64,000 nt of DNA from positions 1 through 64,000 of the IMG/VR virus record IMGVR_UViG_3300007770_000007; one strand, 5' to 3'. The stretch is from a virus. Shown piece after piece: positions 34,404 through 41,761 of the stretch. Numbering within the stretch: the first letter of the stretch is position 1; each line of letters starts with the position of its first letter. A program made the translations under genes and the position numbers. The notes under the pieces are model-generated. The model was not told where the DNA came from and ran no database searches. It saw nothing but the letters and a program-made list of their open reading frames with translations.

Positions 34404-34580
34404 TTGCGTTTGGGGGGTTCCCGTTCTGACTGGCTGCCGTAAAGAGTTCAAGAGGAGGGATGGGACACCCAGACTGATTCGACAAAGGTGGAGGGCGATC
34501 AAGACCCGTTGACCACTGCGCTACCCACAAGACCGAGCAGCGGCGAAACCTTGTCAGTCTAAACGCCATACGAGTACCGA
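34404..34580 (+). ncRNA. Candidate structured small RNA between two terminators
   Basis: No open reading frame with a binding site lies here. Long-range pairing is possible: AGACTGA (34471-34477) with TCAGTCT (34554-34560), extended by CAAAGG with CCTTG. Two smaller hairpins can form inside: GTGG.GGG/CCC.CCAC (34488-34516) and CGCT/AGCG (34519-34542). This gives a three-way-junction-like fold. The segment is bounded on both sides by strong terminators. On the opposite strand a D-arm-like TAGCGCAGTGGTCAACG can be read, but no full tRNA fits. Folding was done by eye. Confidence 0.3.
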
Positions 34581-34608
34581 GAGGTCCGGGACGAAAGTCT
34601 CGGGCCTC
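34581..34608 (+). terminator. Second terminator in the post-capsid gap
   Basis: A 12-base stem GAGGTCCGGGAC / GTCTCGGGCCTC (two wobbles) with a GAAA tetraloop, followed by GTTTGCTTT. Confidence 0.8.
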
Positions 34609-34624
34609 GTTTGCTTTGGGGTGC

Positions 34625-34642
34625 CGGTAGAGTGTCGATACT
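34625..34642 (+). promoter_or_regulatory. 18-base repeated motif, candidate late promoter (copy 3)
   Basis: CGGTAGAGTGTCGATACT, directly after a terminator and 30 bases before the ATG at 34673. This position, between terminator and start codon, is what a promoter would need. Confidence 0.7.
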
Positions 34643-34672
34643 CAATGGGAAGTAACCCTTCTGGAGACAGTC

Positions 34673-35278
34673 ATGTCTGATACCCCCGCCCGTCACCGCT
34701 TGATTCGCCTCGCCTCTACGTTGCCCAAGGGCAGCACGGAGCGTGGAGAGATCCTCTCCATTCTTGCCGCTGACGCTGACCACCTGAAGAAGCACCAGTT
34801 CGACAGCGAGAACAACCCCAATCCCAAGGGGAATGACAAGGACGGTGACGGCGAGACTAACGAGCCGAGTCCCGTGAAGGACAAGAAGGCTGCCCCTTGT
34901 GATGACGCCCCCGCTCCCTTCAAAGAGCAGTGCTTGAAGAAGGTTGAAGAAGGGAAGAAGAATGAGGACAAGAAGGAAGCCGGTGGTGGCTGCGACTCTC
35001 CCAAACTTCCCGACGCCCTGAAGGCACAGTGCAAGGAGAAGGAGAAGGAAGGCGACAAAGAGGCCAAGGAAAAGTACCCCTGGGATGATTGTATTGCCGA
35101 TCAGATGAAGGAATACGGCAGCAAGGAAGTTGCTGAAAAGGTTTGCGGTAAGATCCGGGCCGAGAGCCAGGGCCTCAAGTCCGCTGCTGATTTCCGCAGA
35201 AGCCTGATTCGGATGGCTGCCGAGATGCCCAAGGGCGATGCTTCCCGTAAGAAGCTCCTCACACTTCTCAAGTCCTAA
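34673..35278 (+). CDS. Hydrophilic Lys/Glu-rich virion-region protein with duplicated terminal motif
   Basis: 201 residues. The N-terminus LIRLASTLPKGSTERGEILS and the C-terminus LIRMAAEMPKGDASRKKLLT are clear copies of one peptide. The middle is a highly charged, probably disordered stretch with several Cys. Residues about 138-165 carry WDDCIADQMKEYGSKEVAEK, then VCGKI, a C..G..E.A...CG pattern seen in phage structural proteins. Strong binding site CTGGAGACAGTC and an upstream candidate promoter. Function unknown. Confidence 0.65.
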   Translation: MSDTPARHRLIRLASTLPKGSTERGEILSILAADADHLKKHQFDSENNPNPKGNDKDGDGETNEPSPVKDKKAAPCDDAPAPFKEQCLKKVEEGKKNEDKKEAGGGCDSPKLPDALKAQCKEKEKEGDKEAKEKYPWDDCIADQMKEYGSKEVAEKVCGKIRAESQGLKSAADFRRSLIRMAAEMPKGDASRKKLLTLLKS

Positions 35279-35907
35279 TGATTCAGCCATCGCCTTCAAG
35301 AGTAGCTGCCCGTTATGCGGCATCCCCTCCCACGCTTCGGCAAGTGAAAGCCCTTTTGAGGCGCACGGGAATCGAAGGTGAGTTGTCAGGGCGTGGGCGC
35401 GATTGGTCCGTGGAGTTGCCTGATAGCCGCACTTCTGACGCCTTCCAGAAAGCCTACCAAAAGGCTTTTCGTGCTGGGGTTGGGGGTTACCGTACTGGCT
35501 ACGGTGCCTGGGTTATGCGCCCAGGCTATGGCGCAGACCCCCATGACTTCAACGACCCTGCTTCCCGGCACCACTACGCCGCGCTCCCAGAGGAGCCTGT
35601 GGTCGGAGACATTCTCTATTCCAACTGGGGATATGACCAGACCAACATCGACTACTACCAGATCATCAAGGCGACCCCAAAGCAGGTCGTCATAAAGCAG
35701 CTTCTCAAGAAGGTTGTGAGCACGGGCCGCACTGATGAGAAGGTCATCCCCCTCAAGGGGAAGTTCGATCCAAGAGGGAAGGCTCTCCGTAGAAAGTGGC
35801 GTCCCGGCTACAGCGACGGCATTGCTGTGAGCATCAACTCCTACTCCAGCGCGTATAGTTGGGATGGTCGTCCTAAAAGCCAAACAATGGCCGGGTTCGG
35901 CCACTGA
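35278..35907 (+). CDS. Conserved-type phage protein with SH3-like domain
   Basis: 209 residues, starting in a TAATG overlap. The N-terminus PSPSRVAARYAASPPTLRQV carries the RVAARY peptide also found at 46563. Residues about 100-150 (VVGDILYSNWGYDQTNIDYYQIIKA) form a beta-barrel-like domain. The end is Ser/Tyr-rich. No enzymatic motif seen. Probably virion-associated given its neighbours. Confidence 0.65.
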   Translation: MIQPSPSRVAARYAASPPTLRQVKALLRRTGIEGELSGRGRDWSVELPDSRTSDAFQKAYQKAFRAGVGGYRTGYGAWVMRPGYGADPHDFNDPASRHHYAALPEEPVVGDILYSNWGYDQTNIDYYQIIKATPKQVVIKQLLKKVVSTGRTDEKVIPLKGKFDPRGKALRRKWRPGYSDGIAVSINSYSSAYSWDGRPKSQTMAGFGH

Positions 35908-35928
35908 AGACGATCTTCGCTGGGTAGT

Positions 35929-36564
35929 GTGAGCACACTGGAGGGTGAGGTGCTCATAGCAGTTTCAGGGACTATCGGTGTCGGCAAATCCACTCTCTGC
36001 GCGAGGCTTGCTGGCGAGACCGGTTTTACCCTGATTCCAGAGCCGGTGTCCACGAACCCCTACCTCGCTGACTTCTACATAGATCCGACGAGATGGGCCT
36101 TTACAGCCCAGATATTCATGATCACGGATCGCTTCCGTCGGCAGCAGGAGATCACTGATAGCAGTGAGGGCTATCTTTTGGATCGGTGTCTTCACGAGGA
36201 TTGGGTATTTGCCCAAGTTCTCTACGAAATGGAACACCTGTCTGAACGAGAGTGGGAGACGTACAAAGGTCTTCACCGCTCTCTTATTGAGGTGGTCCCG
36301 GTTCCAGATGCCGTTGTCTACTTGCGGGTTCCCCCCGAGGAGGCTCTCCAGCGCATCGGTTCCAGAGGCAGAGCTTCCGAGATGGCGATTTCCTTGGACT
36401 ACCTCTCCCATCTTCATCGCGTGTATGAGGAGTGGGCTACCCGTATGTCTACCATCACAAGGGTGGTCGCTATGGATTGGCGTTCCTACGGGGATGTAGC
36501 CGAGGTTGTTGGTCGTCTGCCTACACCAAAGAGGGCGGTATCCTCAAATCAGACGTTTTCATGA
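35929..36564 (+). CDS. Deoxynucleoside kinase
   Basis: 211 residues from GTG 35929. P-loop GTIGVGKST at about 14-22, then EPVSTNPYLADFYIDPTRW and AQIFMITDRFRRQQ (about 38-72), the DR motif LLDRCLHEDWVFA (about 82-94), and a lid-like RIGSRGRASE (about 141-150). These are hallmarks of the deoxyadenosine/deoxyguanosine and thymidine-kinase-2 type family, which phosphorylates deoxynucleosides to supply dNMPs for phage DNA. Substrate cannot be read from sequence. The last 44 bases overlap the convergent sulfotransferase gene. Confidence 0.85.
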   Translation: MSTLEGEVLIAVSGTIGVGKSTLCARLAGETGFTLIPEPVSTNPYLADFYIDPTRWAFTAQIFMITDRFRRQQEITDSSEGYLLDRCLHEDWVFAQVLYEMEHLSEREWETYKGLHRSLIEVVPVPDAVVYLRVPPEEALQRIGSRGRASEMAISLDYLSHLHRVYEEWATRMSTITRVVAMDWRSYGDVAEVVGRLPTPKRAVSSNQTFS

Positions 36565-37282
36565 CTGTCCATTCCGGGTCCATGAACGGCTCGTACCCAA
36601 ACATCTGAATCAGAGGTGCGTCGGCCTTCGCCACCCATTCTTTCATCTCATCGTCGTAGAGGGATTCCGGGTCTTTGATCCACGACGCGGGCCGGTGTGA
36701 CGCACGGTTTTGGGGTGTCACACTCTGTACTTTCTCCAGGTCCTCGTTCAACACTTCCGCAAGCCCTTCGTAGAGGGTGGAGGTGTTGATGAAAAGGTCT
36801 GGGCGTGGAGGCTTGCCGTAACAGAACCGGAATGTCCAACTACACAGGCCCAGGCCAGCACCGAGGTAGTCTATCTCGGCTCCATAATGGCCGAGCGGGT
36901 CCGGGTCCCAGATAAGCGGGAAGGGGCGCGGGAGTTCTTCCAGGTCCAGGGGGTGGGTTGCCCCGAAGAGGAAGTCCTTGAACTCCGAGGATCCATTGCC
37001 CATTCTCCTGACGTTCTCTTGCTGCTGTTCCGACGGGTAGGCACTGGAGATGGCCATGTTGTAGAGGGAGGCGTACCAGGACCAGGGGTCTCGCACGCTC
37101 CCGACCAAAGCTCTTTTCGCCAGTGCCGAGGTAGGGATGTCAGAGGCCCTTCCGTGACGCCGCAAGCTGTTGATAACCCCAAGCCCTGGGGGTTGGAGTT
37201 GCTTCAACACACGGTAGACGGACATGCCCCCTGTCTTGGGCATATGCCAGTAAGCGATCTTGTCCGTGTAGAAGAGGGACAT
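36521..37282 (-). CDS. Sulfotransferase family protein
   Basis: 253 residues. YWHMPKTGGMSVYRVL (about 11-26) is the PKTGG motif that binds the 5' phosphosulfate of PAPS, and LVGSVRDPWSWYASLYN (about 59-75) is the 3'-phosphate-binding motif with its Arg and downstream Ser/Tyr. Such enzymes transfer sulfate to sugars, lipids or proteins. In a phage it could modify the host envelope or a virion glycan; the target is unknown. It begins in a TGATG overlap with the coiled-coil gene and is last in a minus-strand fibre cluster. Confidence 0.8.
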   Translation of the reverse strand: MSLFYTDKIAYWHMPKTGGMSVYRVLKQLQPPGLGVINSLRRHGRASDIPTSALAKRALVGSVRDPWSWYASLYNMAISSAYPSEQQQENVRRMGNGSSEFKDFLFGATHPLDLEELPRPFPLIWDPDPLGHYGAEIDYLGAGLGLCSWTFRFCYGKPPRPDLFINTSTLYEGLAEVLNEDLEKVQSVTPQNRASHRPASWIKDPESLYDDEMKEWVAKADAPLIQMFGYEPFMDPEWTVMKTSDLRIPPSLV

Positions 37283-37971
37283 CAGGAAGTGGGCCTGTCG
37301 GATCGATACCGTTCAACCAGAGCTTCTACTGGAGATCCCTCTTCCCCTTCATCCCCGAAGAAATCATCCACGTCGAACTCGTCAGGTTCGTCGTTCTCTT
37401 CGTCTGATTCAGGAGCTACCCGGACACCATCCAGGATGGCGTCTACCTCATCCATCTGGTCGAGCAGGTCTTCCCCTTCGTCGTCCCATTCCCCTTCGTC
37501 GTCCTTCTCTTCTTCTCCGTCCTGAAGTCCCTTGAGAATGGCGATGGTTTCCGGGTTGCCTGCAAGCACCTGCATCCTTGTCGCGAGGTCCAGACGGCTC
37601 ACGTCGATCCCGTGGATGATTTCCGGCTCTGCTTCACCGTCCTCTTCCTCTTCCTCATCTTCTGGTTCAGGAGCGGAAGCAACGTCATTGGCGACTTCAT
37701 TTTCCTCCGCTACGAGTGCTGCTGCCACCTCCGTCCATGCCTGAAGTTGGCCTTGGAGTTGATCAGCACTGGATTGCAGTTGCTTGAAGTAGTCCTCCAT
37801 CTGGCTGTCGAGGTTTTCCACAGCTTCCAGGATTCCCGCCTCCTTCATCAAGGCATCCCTCTTCTCTTTATGCTGTGCTTGCATAGCCTTCAGGGATTTG
37901 GGAAGCTCCTTCAGCTTCTCTTGCAGGGACACGATGTTTTGAGAGGCGGTTTCCCGCAGGTTTGTGTTCAC
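37282..37971 (-). CDS. Coiled-coil protein with acidic C-terminal half
   Basis: 229 residues from GTG 37971. Residues about 10-95 form coiled coil (IVSLQEKLKELPKSLKAM, DSQMEDYFKQLQSSADQL). The remainder is very acidic (EPEDEEEEEDGEAEPE, DEFDVDDFFGDEGEEG) and probably disordered. It lies between a fibre-like protein and the sulfotransferase. It may be a chaperone for fibre assembly or a structural spacer; no family recognised. Confidence 0.68.
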   Translation of the reverse strand: MNTNLRETASQNIVSLQEKLKELPKSLKAMQAQHKEKRDALMKEAGILEAVENLDSQMEDYFKQLQSSADQLQGQLQAWTEVAAALVAEENEVANDVASAPEPEDEEEEEDGEAEPEIIHGIDVSRLDLATRMQVLAGNPETIAILKGLQDGEEEKDDEGEWDDEGEDLLDQMDEVDAILDGVRVAPESDEENDEPDEFDVDDFFGDEGEEGSPVEALVERYRSDRPTS

Positions 37972-37972
37972 G

Positions 37973-39007
37973 TCAGCACCTTCCGGTTTTGATGAACGAT
38001 ACCCGCAAGCCAGTGCTTGCGGTTCCTTCAGTTGCCTCTGTTATTCGTCCTTGGTCGTCAATGGTGACGACGGGGTTGGTGTAAGTCCCCGCCGTGACGC
38101 CTGTGTTTGCGAGGTCAAAGGTCTTTGTCCCCACCCCGTCTGTGATGTTGATGCCGGTCCCGCCCGTTAGCACGTTTGAAGCAGCCGACGTGATTCGGCC
38201 TTGGGCGTCTACCGTGACATCAGGGTTTTCGTAGGATCCGGGAGTTACGGCAGTGTTTTCCAGGGAGACGGTGACGTTTGTACCGTCGTCCGTGATGTCG
38301 ATGCCTGTGCCTTCTGCAAGCACACGGGCATTAGGAAGGTCAGCGTCAGCGGCCAGGGTGACGTACTGGGCATCGTCGGGTGCCCCCGCATCGCCCGCTG
38401 TCTTCCCGACATACCGGAATCCCACAATCCAGGGATCAAACGTCGCAGCGACAATCCCTGTTAGAGCGAAGAAGTCTGCCGAGAAGAGGAGAAGCCCGTT
38501 GGCATAGTTGAAAGTCCACCCTACGGTCTTGTTGGCCCCAACTCCTGTGGTCCCTTCCGTGGTGGTGATGAGAACACCGCCAGCGTTTGGATCACCGTTG
38601 TACAACTGCATGGCGTATCCGTTGCTCGGAGCGCCAGACGCTTGGGGGACTAACTGTGGAAGCAGCCAGTTTCGGAGTTGTGCGGAGGAAGTATCCCCCG
38701 GCGTTTCGTAGGCTGCGTAGGTGGAGAAGTTGGTTCCCGGAACCAGGGTCATTTGGGTAGCGGACGCAGGGTCAGACAGGTCCTGAATCAGATCCGGGTT
38801 GGCCGCCGCGTTGGTTTGTGCCGTTGCGAGGTTCCCGGCCACCAACCCCTGGAGCCGAGGCATCTCCGTCCATACCTGTTCTGCGGCGAGAACAAAGGTG
38901 AAGGGGAAGAAGACCTCGTACCAAACACTATTGGGGTTGGCGTCAATAACCCCGGCCTGGAGAGCCTTGGCCGCGATGTTGATTCTTTCAAGTTGGCTGA
39001 ATCCCAC
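37973..39007 (-). CDS. Tail-fibre-like protein with C-terminal repeats
   Basis: 344 residues from GTG 39007 with AGGAGGTGAGTA upstream. The C-terminal third has two copies of a typical fibre repeat: VTPGSYENPDVTVDAQGRIT and VTAGTYTNPVVTIDDQGRIT (about 260-335), each followed by a GTGIxITD-type turn. The N-terminal 60 residues are helical and may attach to the tail. The start overlaps the upstream stop by one base. Likely part of a receptor-binding fibre. Confidence 0.75.
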   Translation of the reverse strand: MGFSQLERINIAAKALQAGVIDANPNSVWYEVFFPFTFVLAAEQVWTEMPRLQGLVAGNLATAQTNAAANPDLIQDLSDPASATQMTLVPGTNFSTYAAYETPGDTSSAQLRNWLLPQLVPQASGAPSNGYAMQLYNGDPNAGGVLITTTEGTTGVGANKTVGWTFNYANGLLLFSADFFALTGIVAATFDPWIVGFRYVGKTAGDAGAPDDAQYVTLAADADLPNARVLAEGTGIDITDDGTNVTVSLENTAVTPGSYENPDVTVDAQGRITSAASNVLTGGTGINITDGVGTKTFDLANTGVTAGTYTNPVVTIDDQGRITEATEGTASTGLRVSFIKTGRC

Positions 39008-39321
39008 TACTCACCTCCTGTTTGGGCCATGTACTGCCCCAGGACAGGCATCACGTCGTTTTCTTCGAGCCGGTATACGGTTCGGGTGTGGATCCCGGTT
39101 TGCACAGACAAGGAGAAGTACCCCTCCTTGTACTTGGCTCTTACCGTTTGGGTTCCGACATAGAACACGGCGCGATCCCATAAGGCACGAGCTACATCAC
39201 GGAAATCTCTGTCGGTAAGGGTTACCTCGTCTACACGCCCTTCAGAAGTGGCGATGGACACCCTCACAGTGTTGACTTCATGGTCTCTGGTGATGTGGAA
39301 GGGTTGGGTGAATCGGGGCAT
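39007..39321 (-). CDS. Small beta-rich protein, 104 aa
   Basis: ATG 39321 with GAGG nearby; a start 12 bases upstream would overlap the previous gene. Sequence such as NTVRVSIATSEGRVDEVTLT and KEGYFSLSVQTGIHTRTVYRL suggests a beta sandwich. It lies between two fibre-like genes and is probably a connector or small fibre component. Not recognised otherwise. Confidence 0.65.
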   Translation of the reverse strand: MPRFTQPFHITRDHEVNTVRVSIATSEGRVDEVTLTDRDFRDVARALWDRAVFYVGTQTVRAKYKEGYFSLSVQTGIHTRTVYRLEENDVMPVLGQYMAQTGGE

Positions 39322-39329
39322 TTTGGACC

Positions 39330-41378
39330 TCAAACGAAAGATACGACCAGGGAATCGACCATGATTCCAGGGTTGGCGATCTCGATCTCAATGTAGATGC
39401 CGTTCTCGCAAGAGAAGCCGCCGAAGGTGATGTTGACTGTGTTTCCGCTGGAGGTCCCTTCTCGTATGTAGGAGCCGAGAACGGTAGCTCCGTCATCGAA
39501 GCTGGCGAAGTTGTACAAACCCCCATGTACACGGAGGGGGTTGGCTGTCGGTCCCGCACCCCCTCCTGTGGCAGAGGCTACACGCCTGACGTAGACCCGG
39601 AGATCCTCCGCAGCAAGGTCTGTGGTCGCATCCCCGAGGAAGGTTCCAGAGAAGTTCAGGGTCATCGAGGAGCGGTTTGTTCCTGCGGTGTCCACGAAGG
39701 TCCGGTAGTAGGAGACAGTTCCTCCCAAGGCGGTGTAGTCGGGGCCTCCCGTGGGGTTGTACACAGACCAATCCAGAATGGGGGCTTGGTTAGGGACTGA
39801 CAGATTCCCATCACAAACTATCCCCTCTCCCCCCACCAAAGTCGTGGTGCTGTTCCAGTTCCCGGCTGTCGCTCCCCCGTTGTAAGTGGAGTCCTGTCTC
39901 CGGTTCTCGTCATTGAAATACTCTGCGGTATCGGAACTGGCAGTAGTGTGTGTGTCCACAACAAGAGCAAGAGAAGCACTCGCAGCAGCAGCCCCACTTC
40001 CCCAGGAGTCCGCTGCCACTGCCGAAGCAGCAACCGAGGAGCCGAGATAGCGGTATCCAGTTCCGCTGAACGCCCAGTCGGTCTTGGAGTAGGACACACC
40101 ATCGGTGTTTTCATCATTGTTCCAACCAGCGAAACTGGCAGCCCCATCCCCAAAAGGCGATTGACTCAATGTGGGCAACGTGCCCCCAACATTCGATGAC
40201 GAGATGGTCAGGTTTCCCGTGGCGCGAGAGGTGTTGCGATTCAGTTGATCAATGCCCGTCACCTCCACAGTGAACTGGGAACTCGTGTCGTAATAAAGCA
40301 CCCCGGACAAGTACCGGGTGGCCACCATCCCAGGAGTCTCACTCAGGGTACAAACCCCGCTGATGGAGGGGGTAGTGGGGTTGGCGTCAAGGAACACAGC
40401 AGCTTGAGTATAAGTATAAGGACCACTCCCATCCGTTGCCGAGTCTGGGGTCATCACCACCTCGACATGGTAGCGACCTCCCTCTAATCCTGCATTGGTG
40501 AGGATGGTTGAAGTGTCCACCCCCACTGACATGTTTGCCTTTTGGCGGGCAGGGTGGAAGGCGTCATCCACGCCATAGCCAGAAATTACTACAAAGAGGT
40601 TTCCCGAGCCAGAGGTGTGGGTGGCGTCACCTGTCAGAGAAGGGGTGGTGTAGGTTTCTAAGACTGAAACCCCATCCGCGTCATACATCGTCACCACAGC
40701 AGTCGCGTCTCCCCCAAATCCGGTGGTGTCCCCTGGCGTGGTGAATGTAATGTCATCTTGAAGTGTGGCTGGCTGGTCGGTCCCGGCCCAGCCTCCGGTT
40801 TTGAAGGGGGTCCCCTCTCCCCCATGTGGGGTGGATATGTGGGCGGTGGTACGCGAGAGGCTTTCGGTGACCGACTGATTACCGTTATTACCGTCGGACG
40901 TGTCCCAGTGGCTACTGTATGAAGGGGGCGGGAGTGGCGGGATATAGACGGTAGCCACACCGCCCACGTCAAGAACTTCTACGTCCGCGCCTACAAAGTT
41001 GATGGTGGTGAAGGTTCCAAGAGAGACTCCTTCATCCTCAATATCAACTCCAGCCCCCCCACCCCCCGACTCAAAACAGTCAACTCCTTCTTCTACGACC
41101 GCTAAAACCCCGGTGGCGGGGTCTTCTCCTTCCATCACTCCGTAGAGCATGATCGAGGGGGTCAGTATCGCCGGGATGGTGACGGTGTATTTGTATCTTC
41201 CTGTGACCCCGGTGACGGCAGACATGGCTGTGCCTGCCACAACCACCCCTTGCCGGTTCCCTGAAGCATCGAAGTAGAAGACCTCAATGGAGGGGTTTAG
41301 GGGCGTGATCGGGTTCCCACTGCTGTCCAGGAACAGTGCGGTAAAGGTGAAGGGTTCCCCGATGATCCCTTTAGCCAT
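39330..41378 (-). CDS. Large fibre or spike-like virion protein
   Basis: 682 residues, AAGGAGTAACCG before ATG 41378. The N-terminal 100 residues form an Ig-like domain (EPFTFTALFLDSSGNPITPL, GRYKYTVTIPAIL), similar in style to the N-terminus of the product at 51599. The rest is Gly/Ser/Thr-rich and beta-rich, without enzymatic motifs, ending in a jelly-roll-like segment (GGFSCENGIYIEIEIANPG). Its place at the head of the minus-strand island suggests a receptor-binding or tail-surface protein. Confidence 0.72.
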   Translation of the reverse strand: MAKGIIGEPFTFTALFLDSSGNPITPLNPSIEVFYFDASGNRQGVVVAGTAMSAVTGVTGRYKYTVTIPAILTPSIMLYGVMEGEDPATGVLAVVEEGVDCFESGGGGAGVDIEDEGVSLGTFTTINFVGADVEVLDVGGVATVYIPPLPPPSYSSHWDTSDGNNGNQSVTESLSRTTAHISTPHGGEGTPFKTGGWAGTDQPATLQDDITFTTPGDTTGFGGDATAVVTMYDADGVSVLETYTTPSLTGDATHTSGSGNLFVVISGYGVDDAFHPARQKANMSVGVDTSTILTNAGLEGGRYHVEVVMTPDSATDGSGPYTYTQAAVFLDANPTTPSISGVCTLSETPGMVATRYLSGVLYYDTSSQFTVEVTGIDQLNRNTSRATGNLTISSSNVGGTLPTLSQSPFGDGAASFAGWNNDENTDGVSYSKTDWAFSGTGYRYLGSSVAASAVAADSWGSGAAAASASLALVVDTHTTASSDTAEYFNDENRRQDSTYNGGATAGNWNSTTTLVGGEGIVCDGNLSVPNQAPILDWSVYNPTGGPDYTALGGTVSYYRTFVDTAGTNRSSMTLNFSGTFLGDATTDLAAEDLRVYVRRVASATGGGAGPTANPLRVHGGLYNFASFDDGATVLGSYIREGTSSGNTVNITFGGFSCENGIYIEIEIANPGIMVDSLVVSFV

Positions 41379-41381
41379 CGG

Positions 41382-41555
41382 TTACTCCTTTGGGAGTTCT
41401 CGGAGAAGCCACTCCCTCTTTTCAATCCACTCTTTTCCGTCCCACACCATTCCGTTCATTTCTTCACCGACCTTCGGTTCTGGAAGGTCCATAGGAAGAG
41501 GAAGCTGCACAACTCGCGGTGCGGCTACTGCTATGCCCGTTTTCGTGAACGCCAT
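41382..41555 (-). CDS. Small protein, 57 aa, first gene of minus-strand island
   Basis: A short reading frame from ATG 41555 to TAA, with GGAG six bases before the start and three bases between its stop and the next ATG. The translation begins MAFTKTGIAVAAPRV and contains MVWDGKEWIEKREWLLREL, amphipathic and charged near the end. Position and binding site make it real. It may be a small fibre accessory. Confidence 0.65.
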   Translation of the reverse strand: MAFTKTGIAVAAPRVVQLPLPMDLPEPKVGEEMNGMVWDGKEWIEKREWLLRELPKE

Positions 41556-41613
41556 TCGGAACTCCTAAAACTTCTCGCTCATAGACTACCAACCGGAGGG
41601 AAGTTCTGATTCT

Positions 41614-41631
41614 CGGTAGGGTCTTTATTCC
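41614..41631 (+). promoter_or_regulatory. 18-base repeated motif, candidate late promoter (copy 4) in divergent gap
   Basis: CGGTAGGGTCTTTATTCC lies in the 206-base gap between divergent fibre genes, 130 bases before ATG 41762. It overlaps a 7-base inverted repeat TAGGGTC/GACCCTA (41617-41639). The rest of the gap holds T-runs and no gene. Confidence 0.6.
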
Positions 41632-41761
41632 TGACCCTATGGGTGAGAGGGATGCCCGTGTGTGGCAACCACCTCGGGTTCGCGTTGTGCTTTTTTTGGG
41701 CTACTCCTTTTTGCGCTTTTCCCTCTGAACTGACCCCTTTTCCAACTTTTGGAGTTTCCCA

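Noticed and set aside
34441-34560. tRNA gene on the minus strand
   Set aside because: A D-arm-like TAGCGCAGTGGTCAACG and a 7-base anticodon-like loop are present, but no proper T-arm or 7-base acceptor stem could be built at the right distance.
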